The notes beneath the pieces were generated by a model. That model made no database searches, was not told the DNA's origin, and saw only the letters and a list, made by a program, of their open reading frames with translations. A program made the position numbers and the translations under genes. Source: Temnothorax longispinosus (lineage: Eukaryota; Arthropoda; Insecta; Hymenoptera; Formicidae). Taken from it: a stretch of DNA of 64,000 bases. The stretch covers positions 4,669,724 through 4,733,723 of the forward strand of contig NC_092366.1 of assembly GCF_030848805.1 (NCBI RefSeq), given 5' to 3'. This document shows positions 1-14,300 of this stretch, in pieces; positions within the stretch are counted from its first letter, which is position 1, and each line of letters opens with the position of its first letter.

Positions 1-74
1 GAGTGCTTCCCGGGGTTCTACGCCTACGTCGAGATGAAAGCGCGACGAATAAACGTCACCCTTATAAAGGGCAT
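1..74 (-). CDS. Possible tenth exon of the large gene, partial
   Basis: On the minus strand one frame is open to the window edge. Entering at the AG of ATCAAAG (75-76) gives phase 1, which matches exon 9, and reads DALYKGDVYSSRFHLDVGV followed by EPREAL. The acceptor lacks a strong pyrimidine tract. The plus strand is also open here (ECFPGFYAYVEMKARR), so coding status and strand are both uncertain. Confidence 0.25.
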
Positions 75-452
75 CTTTGATATTTACCACGTGGGACGAC
101 TCGAGGGCGAAAAACTTGGGGGACGCAAAGAATCTATTTCACGATTTTATGAAACAATTTTTTTTAATATGTCTTAATTAAATCGTTCCCCTGCCGATAC
201 TTGATATTTTACAATATTAATCAATATATTGATATGTTTACATTTGATTGTATATCTACGGTTCTTTCGAATTCCCTCTAAAACCGATTACGCTATTTCA
301 CAAATTCGAAATTCTCGGCTTGATCTCCGATTTGCAGGAGGACCTCCTCGCGGATCGTCTTCGTCAGTTTCGCGCGCTCAGCGACGGGCGGAGTGCCGGA
401 AGTAGCCGGGTGCCGGAAGTTTCGCGCGTCCGCTAGGCGAGCAGCAACTCAC

Positions 453-788
453 CGCGGTGATGACGCTGCTGCTGATGATGCTGCTGCTGTTGCTGGCGAT
501 GCTGGCGATGCTGATGGTGGCGGTGATGATGATAGTTCGAGGAGGACGTGGGCGACGGGCCGGCCGAGGATGTCTGTAGATGCTGATGACGCAGGTCGTC
601 CCGGCTGGGCGTCAGATCCAGGTAGAGTCCGGACGCGGCCGAGTCCTGGCAGCTGCAGGACTCGGTGCCGGCCGCGTTGCAGCAGTCCCCGGCCTCCTGG
701 TCGGTCGCCAGGCTCATAGGCGTCTCCGGCGAGTCCACCGGCCGCGTGCCGACGAACGAGCTCTCCATCCAGCACAGCCTCACGCTCC
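453..788 (-). CDS. Exon 9 of the large scaffold-like gene (His/Gln-rich)
   Basis: The acceptor is CACCACGAAG (AG at 789-790) and the donor CACCGCG|GTGAGTTG, phase 1 in and 1 out. It encodes GSVRLCWMESSFVGTRPV, DSPETPMSL, a Cys-containing stretch (CCNAAGTESCSCQ), LYLDLTPSRDDL and a His/Gln/Arg repeat near the donor. The gene must continue to the left. Confidence 0.75.
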
Positions 789-3700
789 CTTCGTGGTGCC
801 GACACAAATGCGAGAGCGATTAGGCCCGGTCGTAAGTGACCCCCTTCGCGTCGGCGTCGGGAACTAACTCTAATCGACTTTTCGATCTTTCTGGCCCTAT
901 TTCTTTTCGAGAGGAATGTACTTCTAACTTATTAGAAATTTATAAAATTTTCTCAAACCGTACGTGGCTCAATATTTTGTATTTTAAAAATTCACAAATT
1001 TACATCCAATCCAATTACATCTGGGAGGATCGGAGAGCCGTAAATAAAAAAAATTGGTCCTTAAAATATTTCTGATCACAGTATCAGTGTGTTTACTTTA
1101 TACATTCCGCGATTATAGATTATTATACAAACATGTTAATCTAGCTACAAGATTTAATTTTGTAAGGGGTTAAACGCTAAATAAATAACGGCCACGTTCT
1201 TAAACGCGCAAAGCACCATGGAAGAAACTACTCGTGCATACGTGTTATATAATACCCAGAGGGGATTTATAATCTCTTTCGTTATAAGGTTCTTCTGACG
1301 ATTAAGATCCGACGATGCGGGCATTATACGTAACTATCTTCATTGATCCTATAATCGTCTTAAGTACTAGTAGCGCTGTATGGGTATTGCGAGACGAATA
1401 ACAAAGGGAACAAAAAATAATAAACTGAGAGAATGCAACAGCGTAATCATAATATGATTATACACGACCGTATTGCATCTAATTACATTTGAATTTTATA
1501 CAACGTTAAGTATGACGTTCATAAATCTTGGGAAAAAAAAATAACGTTAGTGAAGCTAGCACCAGAGTTTTGTTAATAGATAGTTATGTGAAAAATATTT
1601 AAGTAAGCAGCAAGTTAGTTCCATTATCTGTTATCAAACGTATTAGGGTTAGTATCATAAGCGTTAAGTTCAAATGCGCGTCACAGCAGCACATCGGGAA
1701 GATATCAAGTCGATCAAAGTTTCAGTGATAAGATAGGGCTTTGCAATTTCGATTTCACGCAAAGCTTTTCAGCTTGTCCTCGTCTTTTTCAATTTAGCCC
1801 CGATATTATATCTCGTTGACAACTTGCTCGCGAATTCGCTCGCACTGAAAAGATGAAGGGAGGAGGAGAAGAGGTTGTTTGAATTTCAGGGTAATCTATT
1901 TCGGTGGCGACGGTCATGAGACACTATCGAAATAGCAGCGACTCGTCTCGACGAAACGACTCGAGTCGCAGCGTAGCGCCGGGATTGTCCGAGATGAGAA
2001 GGTCACGATCCGCCAACCGGCGCTGGCTACAATCTAGTAGTCAGCGACACTAGACTTCAAAATCAAGCGACGCATTGTCGATCGCGCTACCTTGTAGCGT
2101 CGCAAGTCGACAAGCGTAAATCCCAGTTGCTGAAGGGTGAACTTTCTATAATAAACGATTTCTGTAATAAACATTCAAATACCAAATGCTGTTTCGCGTT
2201 TCTATTATCTCTAATTTCCTGCAGACCAGAACCGTCAGGGTAAGTCAAGTCAAGAAGAGTAGAGTCAAGAAGATAAACTGACGTTCCTCGTGATAATCTT
2301 GAAGGCGGAAGTGCTAAGGGCACTTCCGATATCAGATCCGTGATGGGTTTAATGAAGGATCATTTGACGCCGAGATTGAACGTTTACATCCTATTAATGG
2401 ATTTATTTATAATCTGAAGCGATACCGGTCGCAAGATGCCAGAGGATGTGCATCGCAATTCGAAACGCGGAAGATATAGACTAAGTACTTGTAGCTTGAC
2501 TACTTGTACCGTGTTAAAGTGCGACACGTGCATGCGCGCCACTTGCAAGAAGCACTCTCGCAAGCCGCCCATGACTTGCACTTAGTGCCTCAGTGGCGAT
2601 CGAGAAGATGAGTCTTCGTTTAGACATTTAGACAGTTTAGAATTTTGCATTTTAATACACGGCGATTATCGCGATTATCGCCGTCTTTAAATTGTATTTT
2701 TGGTCCCGTGGGTATATCTAACAAAATAGATTCGCGTGACGATAGTTTTCAATTAATTAAAAATTCTATAATTTGAATTCTCATTAGTGATCCATTAATT
2801 TCCATTAATTCGAAATATAATGAGATTCACATATGTAAATCTCAATAGTATAATGTTTTACTAAAATATATGATATAATAATTGGAGTTGAAATGGAGAA
2901 TTCTAAGGGTGCTCGAGTTACGAGAAAAATATTTTGGGACGCGTTTCTAAGCAAATCCAACGCTCTCTCAGAAAATTCGACCCTTAAAATTCTTTAATCC
3001 GAGAAATCGAGGAAGAGGGGATGTTAAAAATGTTAAAGACCGACCTGTTTTGACCTTATCGATGCGCAGAGCCAGTTGATGCATACAGAGACAAAGAGAG
3101 AGACAGAGACAGAGAGAAAAAGAGAGGCAGCTTGCAAAGGAAGATAAAAGAAGACATTAAGAAAATAGGAAAACTCAAAAATTACCTTCGTGACGGAGAG
3201 CAAAGGTGATGGTGGTTGTGATGTTGATAGGATGGTATATATTTTTTTTGTGTGGCTGGGGGGGTGCTTTAGTGCTCACCTCTGGGGCTGGTAGACCTCG
3301 CTCCGCCCCTGTCGTCCCAATCTTCAGGTCGAGATCGAGGCGAGAGTCGGCCGCCACCACCTCCACCGACCTCCTGGCCGCTCTGCACGTAGTGCACGAT
3401 GGCCGAGGTCACCTCCTTTATCGAGTTCCGTACCTCCAGCTGCTGATTCGTTGTCTGTTGCTGCTGCTGCTGTTGCTGTTGTTGCGAAATAAGCATGAGA
3501 TCCGTTCCAGACAATTAAACATTTATTATAATTTCAGCCAGGACATTAGCCATCGTTAGATGGTACTTTATTTCGATTTTAAGAGATTATTTCCATAAAA
3601 GCAATCTTACAAAATCTTCTAAAAATTATTTGTCAATTCATTCATTGTTTCGAGTGGCATAAAAGCAATCTTACAAAATCTTCTAAAAATTATTTGTCAA

Positions 3701-6700
3701 TTCATTCATTGTTTGGAGGATTAAAAAATCATTATCAGGACTATGAGTAGTTAATCGGAATAACTATAAATATCTTTTAATATGTAATTGATAATTATCA
3801 CTTTTCGGCATTATAATATTTATGAAATAAGTAATTATATACTTTATATAATCTGTTGTAACAGATACAATTTTATATAATAGGTTTCTTAAACGTGTTA
3901 AACTCATCGAGGAAAAAGCTTTAGAGTATAATAAATCCTTTAAAAATGTATCAACGTGAAAAGTGTTCGTCAGGGAAGAAACCTCGACAGATACGAGATG
4001 ACAGGAGCTTTCCTGCCAGAATTTCTAATTTTAGAAACCGGCGACGCGCTTGCGTGCTGCTCGCGGAAATTAAAAATAAATTGCACAAAGAGCAAGATGC
4101 AAATCTCGCGGAGGGGTCAGAGAGTGGAATGAGAACGAGTCCCGGGGGTGTCGCGTCGTCTAGTTTTCTTTCAGAATCCATGAATAAATACGAATATATG
4201 AGTGCGTGAACGCGTAAATAATTCAACATGTAACTCACAGATTTACACAATCGCGCGAGTATTGATTCGTGAACACGCTAGAATTCTAAGGCCTGCTGAC
4301 GCAAAGAAAGTTGTGACGTTAACGGTGACGTCAATAATTTCCATGGGACATTTTGTATTTGCTGGGTGGCGCGTTAGCGGCGAAACAGACGAGGGAAAAT
4401 TGCGTTAAGTGTCGGGTAAACGGATGGGCGATTTTAATTTGCCCTAAAATTAAATCCCACGGTAGAAAATTGCAAAAATCTGATGAGATAGAAATGACAA
4501 AAAAAATTCAAGTGACAGTAGGAACGGGTTGTTTTTCTTCTTATCGCGCACTTACCTTGTTTGCGGCCTGCAGCTGGGGAAGAATACCCTGAGCAAGACG
4601 TTCCGCCGGTGTCCGCGGGTTGGTCAGTCGCTCCTGAGAACGCCAGCCCAAGTAGGGCTGCCGGTGATTGAAGGACGACCTGGCCGAACTCGCGGGCGAA
4701 CTGCCGGCGCTGTTCAGCAAGCTGGTGCTCCATCTCGAGAATACGGGGGGCGTGGGACTGGGACTCAGAAGGACACCTGTGACACAAGAGAAAAACGTCC
4801 ATTGCATAATTAAGCAATTAAACACATCTGTAATTATTTGTGAATCAAGAATTGGACATTGGGGACCAGAAATTCCCTCCCTTTTCTTAATTTATCAAAA
4901 GTTTCAAGTTTATAACTTTTTCTTATAGAATTGATTATATTTCATTGCTGGTTCAAAGATGACTCTATCCCACCTGTGGTCGGCTGTCGATTGGAAGACG
5001 ACGAGAGGGACGACAGGGAGGTGGTCTTGGAGCCGAGGGCGCGCCATCCTCCATGCTGCGACGCGTCGGAGTGCCTCTTCAGCCGGAAGCCGTCGCGGGC
5101 AGCGGGTGAATTCTTGTACCAGTCGGGTACATTGAGCCGCTGCAACGACCGCTGTACCCTAAGCTCATGCTCGCTCGGCACGCGCTCGCCCACTTTCTGC
5201 AGCTCATTCTCCGGCGGCTGCAATGACAAATTCGTGTTCGTATCCTTTAGTTCCCTCTGCCTCCAATTATGGGTGATTATAAGAACTTTTGCGATAAATT
5301 GAAAGAAATATTTCTCGCTCACGTAAGTTCGAGGATCAAGAGATGTGGATAATAATTAGAAAATTACCAACAGAATTTTAGAACAATAAAACGATAGAAA
5401 ATTCGAATAAAATAGAATTAATAATGAAATTTACGATAATTAATTTTAATCCTTGAACTTAAATGGCTCATAGATATTTATTCATCTTCATTCTATGTGC
5501 AATCTATGTGGTGCTATATCTGTATTACAAATAAATAACTAATCTAGTTCCTACAAACGTTTCCGTCAAATTGTTCGTCGTAAGAGAGAGCGACTTGGAC
5601 GAAGAGCAGGCGCGAATGTTTCGGGACACTCGGTGACGTGTGGCAGTTGTGGCACACAGAGAGCATGTGGTTGTCGTGCGAACTATCGTGTGAGACATCA
5701 ATCCTGCTCTGCGAAAGTTTCAGGGACAAACCTGCGCGAAGGTCGACGCGACGAGGCCCTCGTCGCAGCTTCTCGCCGCGCTCTCGATCAAAATTCGACA
5801 CGCCGCGCTATTAACGAACCCGTGAGCCGCTGTCATTGTGTCGCAGTCGCTTCTCGATCTATAATCGACGATGCGAGTCCGTTGAGAAGCGATCATCGGA
5901 TCTGGGAACGACACTCCACTTTATTCACGGACTTCTACTCTTCAGAGCATTTTCAGACGACCGAAGTTGTAGTCGCTAAGATTATATAGTGTACAGGACA
6001 TATCTAATTCTCATTATTTTTCTACGCCGGATTATTAGTTTAATTTAACAAAAACAAAACAATTCTATCACAAAGCATGTCGTATTTTTAGAAAAAAAGT
6101 TAACGTTGACGATTTGCAAGTTATGACAGATATCGGGTTTAGAGGTTTGTCACTGTTAGTTGCTCCGTCATATTTTTTTCATTGTCTCAACTTCAATGCT
6201 AATCGCGCGACGGCCACATAACGGATGCACGTGACAAACATGCGTGTGATTTCCATGCACGAAGTCTAACGGGATTAAATCAGAAAGCGAATGGCTTCCA
6301 TGTCCCCTGTCTTCTCCTCGTCATCGAGCGAGGGAGTGGTTCGTCCAGTAGCACGCACGTGTGCGTATCGCGCGCGGCCTAAGAAAAATATTTTTCGAGA
6401 CATTTTAGATCGTTGAATTTTCTTCCGCGCGTAGGGCGAAACGCCGCTTCATAAATATTTCCTCAACTGAAACTCCATCCCTAAGAACCTTAAGAAGCGA
6501 GGGAAAACTAGGAGCAGTCGTATTCCCGGCGTTGGCGTTCGTTAAAATCACTCCCCGCGAAGAAATTGAGACTAACTCGCGGAAATGATAAAGTTTCGCT
6601 AAGAAGCTCGGGGCGCATTTCTGTCTAAAATTACAAAATAATTAAAATAGGTTTTTAAATAATTCAGCGGAGAAGGGTAAAATACAGAAATAAGGTTTTA

Positions 6701-9700
6701 TGTGATTAATGTATGTGCGTTCCTCAAATTTCATCTCCCGGTAACTGATCTTCATTAAGACGACAAAATAATCGAATATAAATGACGTCCAGTTATTTTC
6801 GATGGTAAAAAAAAATTGAGAGCACGAGACTCTCGGTTGGTTTCCCAATCCCGTGCAGACGCGAAACGGACGGCGGGTGATGCAGGATTCGGAGTATGAG
6901 GCCAAGGCTGAATTGTACGAGCGGGATACGAGCGATCCGTGTGCGGAAATGTGAGGGGCGCCCGGGCGTTTACATAATGCGGACGGGAAGAGGATCAGGA
7001 GGCAAGAAGCGTTCGCCTCACAAAATCGATTTCACGAGTCGCGAAATTTCTTATATATCTATATAAGTCAAAGTCGCGCCGCAAATGGAACTCGCGCGAT
7101 TCGCGAGATAGCGAACCTTCTGACTTTCCCATGACGTATCGGGATCCTTCAGAAATCTTATTAAAATCTGTAACTACAAATCTCGCATATCTTACGCTTC
7201 CGATAAAATTATAATACAAAGATTGACGCAGTCAGATGGTGGAGTCTGGAAATCGAGCCGGATCAACGTAACGAAAAGAGATTAAAATAGAGCGAGCTTG
7301 ATGGAGGTGGAATCAAAATGACATTAAGATTCTCTATATCCCGATCAAAAGAATCGTCCAAGGTTCGGTATCGCGTTACGAACGGACGCGTTGCGTAACG
7401 GGCGTCTCGGGTGTCGAGACACGGAGAGATGCAATAATGTTAATTTCAATTACAGGCCGTCGTCTTTTCCGTCATCGTGTCATCCCCGTCAATTGGCGTG
7501 AATTAGGGGAAAGCCACGTCAAAGATGGCGTAGCGCATCTGCCATTAAGGCGGCCAAAGACCCCGCGCCTCTCTCTCGCTGCAAGTGCATGTGCATCGCG
7601 CCGGGGCGATGCATCCTGTTCCCGCAGCATCCGCGAGTGCAACCAGCGTCGCCTACGATATTCCGATAATATCCAAGAGAATCTATCGCTCTTCAGAGAA
7701 TCCTTCAAACACAACAATTTTTGATCCACGCGTGTAAAAAATATTCTTAACATGGTAAAGTTAAAATGTTAATTAAATGATTTTTAAATATTAAAAATAA
7801 TCTCATAACATGTTAAGATATTGACTATCTTTTCACTCGAATTTCAGACTAAAAATCAATTGTATATACGACCTAGTAGACCAACAATTTTTCCGGTTTT
7901 ATGTGAGTTTTTAAAACTACCGCTCTTTATTTATGCATACCTTAGCTACTTAGTCATTCGCGATACTTGTATGTTGACGGTCGCATGAACTATTCGTTTA
8001 AAATTATTGTACATACACGCATGAATTATAGAACGATATAACGTCGTGGATATAACCCTAATAGTCACGTAGCTTCGATCCTATAGTCACAAGAAAAGAG
8101 GGAAACCTGTGCCGAGGCTCGCCGCCTTTTACCTTTCATTGTTAACCGCCATCGATTGCAATTGTTTTCGAAGGCTGGCCTTAATAATGCACCTACACAA
8201 ATACGGCGGAAGTTGCAGAACTTTTCCTCGGCCGTTCGAAACTTTGGAATCGCGAACGACGGAATCGCCTTGTGTCTAAATAATTCCCGTCGTCTTATCG
8301 TAGAAATGTTGGTTGAAAGTGTATTACGATAGCGAACTACGTCGAGAAAATGACGGAGCATAACCAAATAGTTGATAATAGTGGGGCTCTATCGGCAATT
8401 CATATACAAAAGTAGTATTATTCGTATACTTTTAAAGCGGACAAAGTGAACATTAGATTAATTAACGTTTCATTCTAAGAAACAACAAACTAAGAAATCT
8501 ATTTTCCCTTCTCTTGATTTTTTCTATCATTGAATTGCTTTCTACGTTTTTGTTTTACTTCACGTCATTTTACAGTTTTATTTTGAGAAGCTACGTTATA
8601 ATTAAAACGAAATGAACACAATTTATTTTTCAATTGATATTTGTTGTGGCCGCTAATGCCTAAAATATCGCCTAGGCAAAGCCACGCATTGCGGTTCGCA
8701 CATGCGGCACGCATATGCCTGCCACGTATAAATACACCGACAGGAGTGCTCATAAATGCGTGCGAACGGACCCTCGTGCAAAGTCGCGCTTCGCGGGGAA
8801 CGGAAAGTCGTAATTTCATTATGCGAAAGGAATAATCAGAAATCCGCGAGCCACGTGCAACGTTTTGTTTTGTAACATTCTGGCCGAAGGTTCTCGCGTT
8901 CATTGACGCGGATCTTGTTCGACACGACCCTTTTACCTCGCGATTAATCAGAGAGAACGTTAAACCTTTATTCATGTATCAAGTCGTTATAAAAAAAAAA
9001 AACAGGATAGTTATTAATCCCAGTTTCTACGATGTGAAACGATAAATCTCGTGAAACATTCATTTCCTCTGTGAAGGAACTGTTCCCGCCGGTCTCTAGA
9101 CTTTGTAAAGTTGAAATAAAGCTTGCAATTCTTACGTGGCTTTAAGACGCTTTGTGTCACACGACCATCAGCCCCTCGGTGTTTACGACACTGCACGTAG
9201 CACAGCCTGTATCGTAGATACACGTGGGCACGAAGAGCGCCCACACGTCGTGGATTCTCGCTCGGCCTTCGACTCTCTTGCCCGCGCCGCGGGTATTAAC
9301 GTTTCACGCGACTGCCTCTTTCTTTCACCGCCCAGAACCTAAACGATCCAACGCAATCGACGCCGCAACTTTACGGAATCGGCGATCGGCCCCGGAGAGA
9401 AACAACGCTGCCGAAAAACTCTTGACGAGAAAGTTATTTACCTGTGATTGTTATTGCGTTTGAAAATTATGATAATTTCTTACGAAAGTCTGAATATATT
9501 ATTATTATCGCCGATTCTGCATTGTAGCTATTTTGTCCTAATTAATAAGTATTCATTTAGAAAAGTGTCTGCTCATTTTACATCGAATTTTTTACTTCAA
9601 TCGGATAGGCCGTTGAAACTCGATATCGAAATAATCCACTTTCAAGCTGTCACCAGGATTAAAGCCACCCCTCTGGAGTTGCTGCCCCTATTATATGCCA

Positions 9701-11339
9701 AGATCTTTCAACCGAAATAGGGTGCTAAAGTAGGTCAAATACAAGGGCGACGCAAGGGTAGCTAACAAAGGGTCAACTTCTGGACAGTCCTCGATAACAC
9801 AATACCGCTCTTCATCTTTCACTTAAGCAAAAGGTTACCAGAAAGTGAGAACTCTTGAAAAATGCAATCTGTAATAAAAGCTGCGCGAATGTGTGTGAGG
9901 ATTTTTATTTGAAAAATATTTCTTATCAGACAGCGCGAGCTCTTCAACGCACTAACTTTTGTATCGACAGGTTCTGTAAGCACGCGTATCTTTGATTATA
10001 TATGCCACGGGTTTCTCCATTTAAACATACTTCTATTATCGGACGTTTCTTTTCATACGTTTAAAATTACCTTGCGTTCTAAAGTTATTCCACAGCCGCT
10101 TACATAATGCCACCGATATGCGTCCGGTTGGCGGAATGTCGACTCCTTTCCCGATCTCGACATGCCAACCGCGGTACGAGCGTGTGTGGGATATACGGGC
10201 AGTGGCATATGCAGGTGCAGTGAGAGAGAGAGAGAGAAAGAGAGAGAGACTTCGAATCGATTTGCGAGAGCCTACACGCGGCACAATTTCGTGTCCCGAC
10301 GAGACCAGACGGGACGAAACGAAACGAGATGAACGGGCGCTGGCACGGTTTCGCGACGTGAAAATGAACCGGAAATGCTGGCCCGAGGCGTAACAAGCTG
10401 TCGTGGACTCCCTGACATGAGTGCAATGGAGGCGTAAGAGATTCTATGATGGGAAGCTGTCCGAGAGTTCGAAATATTATTACGCCGAGAAATATTCGAG
10501 ATCTAATTTGCTGAATTATTAACTTTTTTTAATCAATCTCACAATCAGTTAAGCCGTACATCGCGAACGCGTATTTCTCGTTTCCTTCATCTCTCTTAAT
10601 GACGATGTTAAAATACATCAGCTTCGCGTATTGTTGATTTCTGACGGTTCTATAACAGGCCAGGCGTGACCCTCGATCGGCGGCGGCATATTCATTGAAT
10701 GCAAACAGACGATTCCGCGTGATTCATTGACTTTACCGTGACCCCCTTAATCCCTTCCTTATTCCAAGACAATAGGCTCGATCGCGTCTCGCGCGATAAA
10801 CGGATTTTGGAAATGAATTTTAATCGGGCGCGTTATATAAATCCGCGATAAAATCTCCCGAATGGAAGTAACGTAAGTTTCTAACCCGCGCTGGAATCGC
10901 TCAAATTTATTACCGCGACTTTCCCGGTTTCGTGACCGAACGTTCAACGATGGAATTTAATGGCGCTATGGACGTGCAAATTGCGCGGAATATGCGAACA
11001 ATTCCGCTAACAGGGATATCCGCGCAAACGCGCGACATTCATTACGTCGCGGAACGACGTGGTTTTCAAAATTATTACGGGGGACAATCGAGTTATCAAA
11101 CACGGATGAGAGGTAATGCGTTTAAACAGTTCGACAGTTTTCCAGGGGGGAAGGAGGGCGATCTTCTCCGCATGGTGCGGTGCGTGATTAAAATTTGATT
11201 TCATTCGCGTGGCAATAAACGGACAATTTTGTGCGACGGCGCAATCCGACAATGGGACGATAAATGTTAATCGAGAATTTACATGTTTGCTTAACGGTTA
11301 CAAATGTCACGGCCACGAAAAGGAAAAAAGAGCTCCCGT

Positions 11340-11377
<38 letters not shown>

Positions 11378-14300
11378 ACTCCTGTTTCTTTGACGCCGTG
11401 TGGTTCGAAATTATGATGGTGTGATTAATACTTCGCATAATGTGAATATCTGCAACCTAACGTCATCCGTAGAATCGCGGGGGGATAATTTCAAGGCATT
11501 AATTTTTTTAATATCATCACGATACCTGCGCAGAGTATCACATTTAAGGAACTTGAAAGACATTAATTTCCAAATGTCACTCTTCAGGCGCCAAATTTAA
11601 TTCTATAAATAAATATTTAATAATTGAATATTATGACTAATTCGCTAAGAAAATCGGTCAAAAATTTTTCCAAAAATTTCTAAATTCGTATAAGTACAAG
11701 CTATTTATATAATGATAATTCTAATTATAATTCGCCGAAAGGAGAAAGATCCATTGGAATCTTTCCAATAAATTCACGGGTCGTCGTATAGAGAGAGAAT
11801 TTGTAAAAAATAAATCAATCTCCTCTTTTAGTTCCTCAACAAAGACTCGGTTAAATGGTCTCGTGAGATAACAGCTGGGATAGAGGAGCGACTTCGTTCC
11901 GCGGGCTGCGGGGTCAACGTGGCACAGATTCGCGTGCTAGGCGTCGTGGTGTTGGATTCCGCCAGGCGGAGTGCACGAAGCGGAATGAGAGAGAGATCGG
12001 TTTATGCGCTCGTATGTGGAAGCGCGCGTATCGCGAGACGAAGCGTAACGCGCGTATACAAAGAAGCGCGTGCACACGCACGCGGCGGGACGAGCCGTTG
12101 CCGTTGGTGTTGGTGTCGATCAATACGCCATGCTGGTGGAAGCGAGATGAGAGGAGGAAGCTGAAGGGCACGGGAGGATGAAGAAAAGAGGGAGGAGGCA
12201 TTGTTAAAGCCGTGGACACACTGGACCGATATTTGCACAATGCGCAGTCCGGGAAGTCGCGTGGCCGTGTTCGGGATTTCCTCGCTGATCCACCTTGCCC
12301 TCCAAATCGTCATAGAAATTAGCAGTGCGTATGTTACATCTGGCGCAAGGTTTTTCATAGAGGAAGAAAATGACCCTCTCTATGTACATTTTTTCGTATA
12401 AATGTTTCTGAGATAGTCGAAAATGGACTGCAACGTAATAAAAATGATACATTTGATATAAAAATCATTTTTTACTCTTATGTTATCTCTTAGTCTACAT
12501 GTTTTGCTGTATGCACAGCAGTTTGAAAAAAATGTTCTCTATAGAATTGCTGGGTAAAGATTGAAATCATTATTTCTGGAAAAGTATTATTATCCAGTTA
12601 CCGGACAATTTGACGGAAGTACGGCATTCCAGCCTCTTTTATGTCAGGTCTTCATTGCTCATTTTCCAGCAATAGGTACCGCAACAATGCACTAACATGA
12701 TATTTTTATCCGAACAGTTATCGATTATCTCGCAACAAAACGCGAGGGTTCCTCAAGTGGTCAATATCGTGTATCGCACGGTCTGAACTTCTAACGTTTC
12801 TAGAAATGTCTTCACCACGCGTTTGACCCCGTCGAATTAGCGACTTCGATCGTCCTACCGGCGCGGCCCCATCCTGCACCGTCGACAGTCTTCAAAGATA
12901 TTCGCGGGCGGCGATCAAAAGGCTTCTGCGTCGCTCCGCTTCTTCTCCTTCCTCAGGATGGTCCTCTTTGAGACGACACTTTATCGAGCCTTCCCGACTC
13001 CGGAAGAATGCGCATAAAGGTTATCGACCTGTCGCAAGATTTTACCCTCCTCCATTTCTCCCGTTACCCGCCGAATTCCTTCTCCCGAAGGGGCTCCTCT
13101 TCGTCTTTTCCCGTTACGTAATAAGTAAAGGCATCACAAGAGGGAACGGGAAGAGAAGAGGACGCAGAAAGGAAATGAAACAAAAGAATGACGATGGTCG
13201 TACAAAACGAAATAGAAGAGAATATAGGCGAAAGGAGGGAGGAGAGAAAGCCCCTCTTAGAATGTCGAAGAAGAGGCTCCACCGGAGCGGTTTCGCAAAC
13301 GAACATCTCAAGGATATCTCGCGCACGAGTTACGCTGATTAAAAAACGGAAACCGTGCACGCGCGCGGTTGTATAATTTTCCGGTTCTTCGAGGAGCGCG
13401 GCGAGAAACTGCTCGACAAAAGAGGTCGCATTAGAAATTTTCTGTACGCCACGAGCACGATTTTTATACCACGTTGCCGTTAGATTGCCGTTAGATCCGC
13501 GGAAATCACCCAGGACACATAATTTCGCCATAATTCTTTCCCACGCTCTTCTTTCCGGAGGTTTTCGTGCTTCATATGTTTAACAGGAACTCACGATCGC
13601 GCTCGCGGTCCACATTCGCGGTCTTCTTTGACGAGTGCAGATAGATACGTAGAATAAGCTGTTGAAACCATAATAGCGCCTGGTAGCTTGACTGTAGGAG
13701 CGTGTAGCGGACCGCCTTAACCGCCTAACGTTTAATCGAGCCGATCGAAACGATGGCACGCGTGAAAAGGAAGGGCGTGAACCAAAGCACCAGGGTCAAC
13801 GGTCTTCGCTACGCGTATGTCCGTTCAAGAGGCTCGAATGGAACCGATGATCGACGCGGCTCCCACGATGCGCGATGCCGATCATCGAGCCGACGACCGT
13901 CGTCCCGTGAAGCGTAACCTCGTGACCGTCGACCCCTTATTAAAGTCACCTTCCTCTTATGAGTAGGTCACGTGTCAAAACGTTTCAAAAATCCAAAGTC
14001 AGCTCTGTAATCCGGTCACAGGTAGCTAATGACGTTAAAGGAAGTTTTGAACAGATTGACCAAGTATAGCGTGACGTTAAAGTTTGTCCATCGCGTGACT
14101 GGCGACAAAAACGGAAAGCCAATTCTCCGAAGTCGGCTCGGTCACGAGATCAGGAGGAGATTGGTAATAATTATATCAACGTGTGCGCGCGGTGAGATCG
14201 ATGTCTTTATCTTTCGCGTACGTGTAACAGAGCCGCCATCGCGAGAAACACACACCGGGGAGAAAGCAGGACAAACGGAGAAAAGAGACTCCGTCCGGCA

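Noticed and set aside
13064..13531. 155-codon minus-strand open frame
   Set aside because: No matching phase with flanking exons of the large gene, no motif, and an overlapping plus-strand frame of similar length. It lies inside a 10.8 kb intron.
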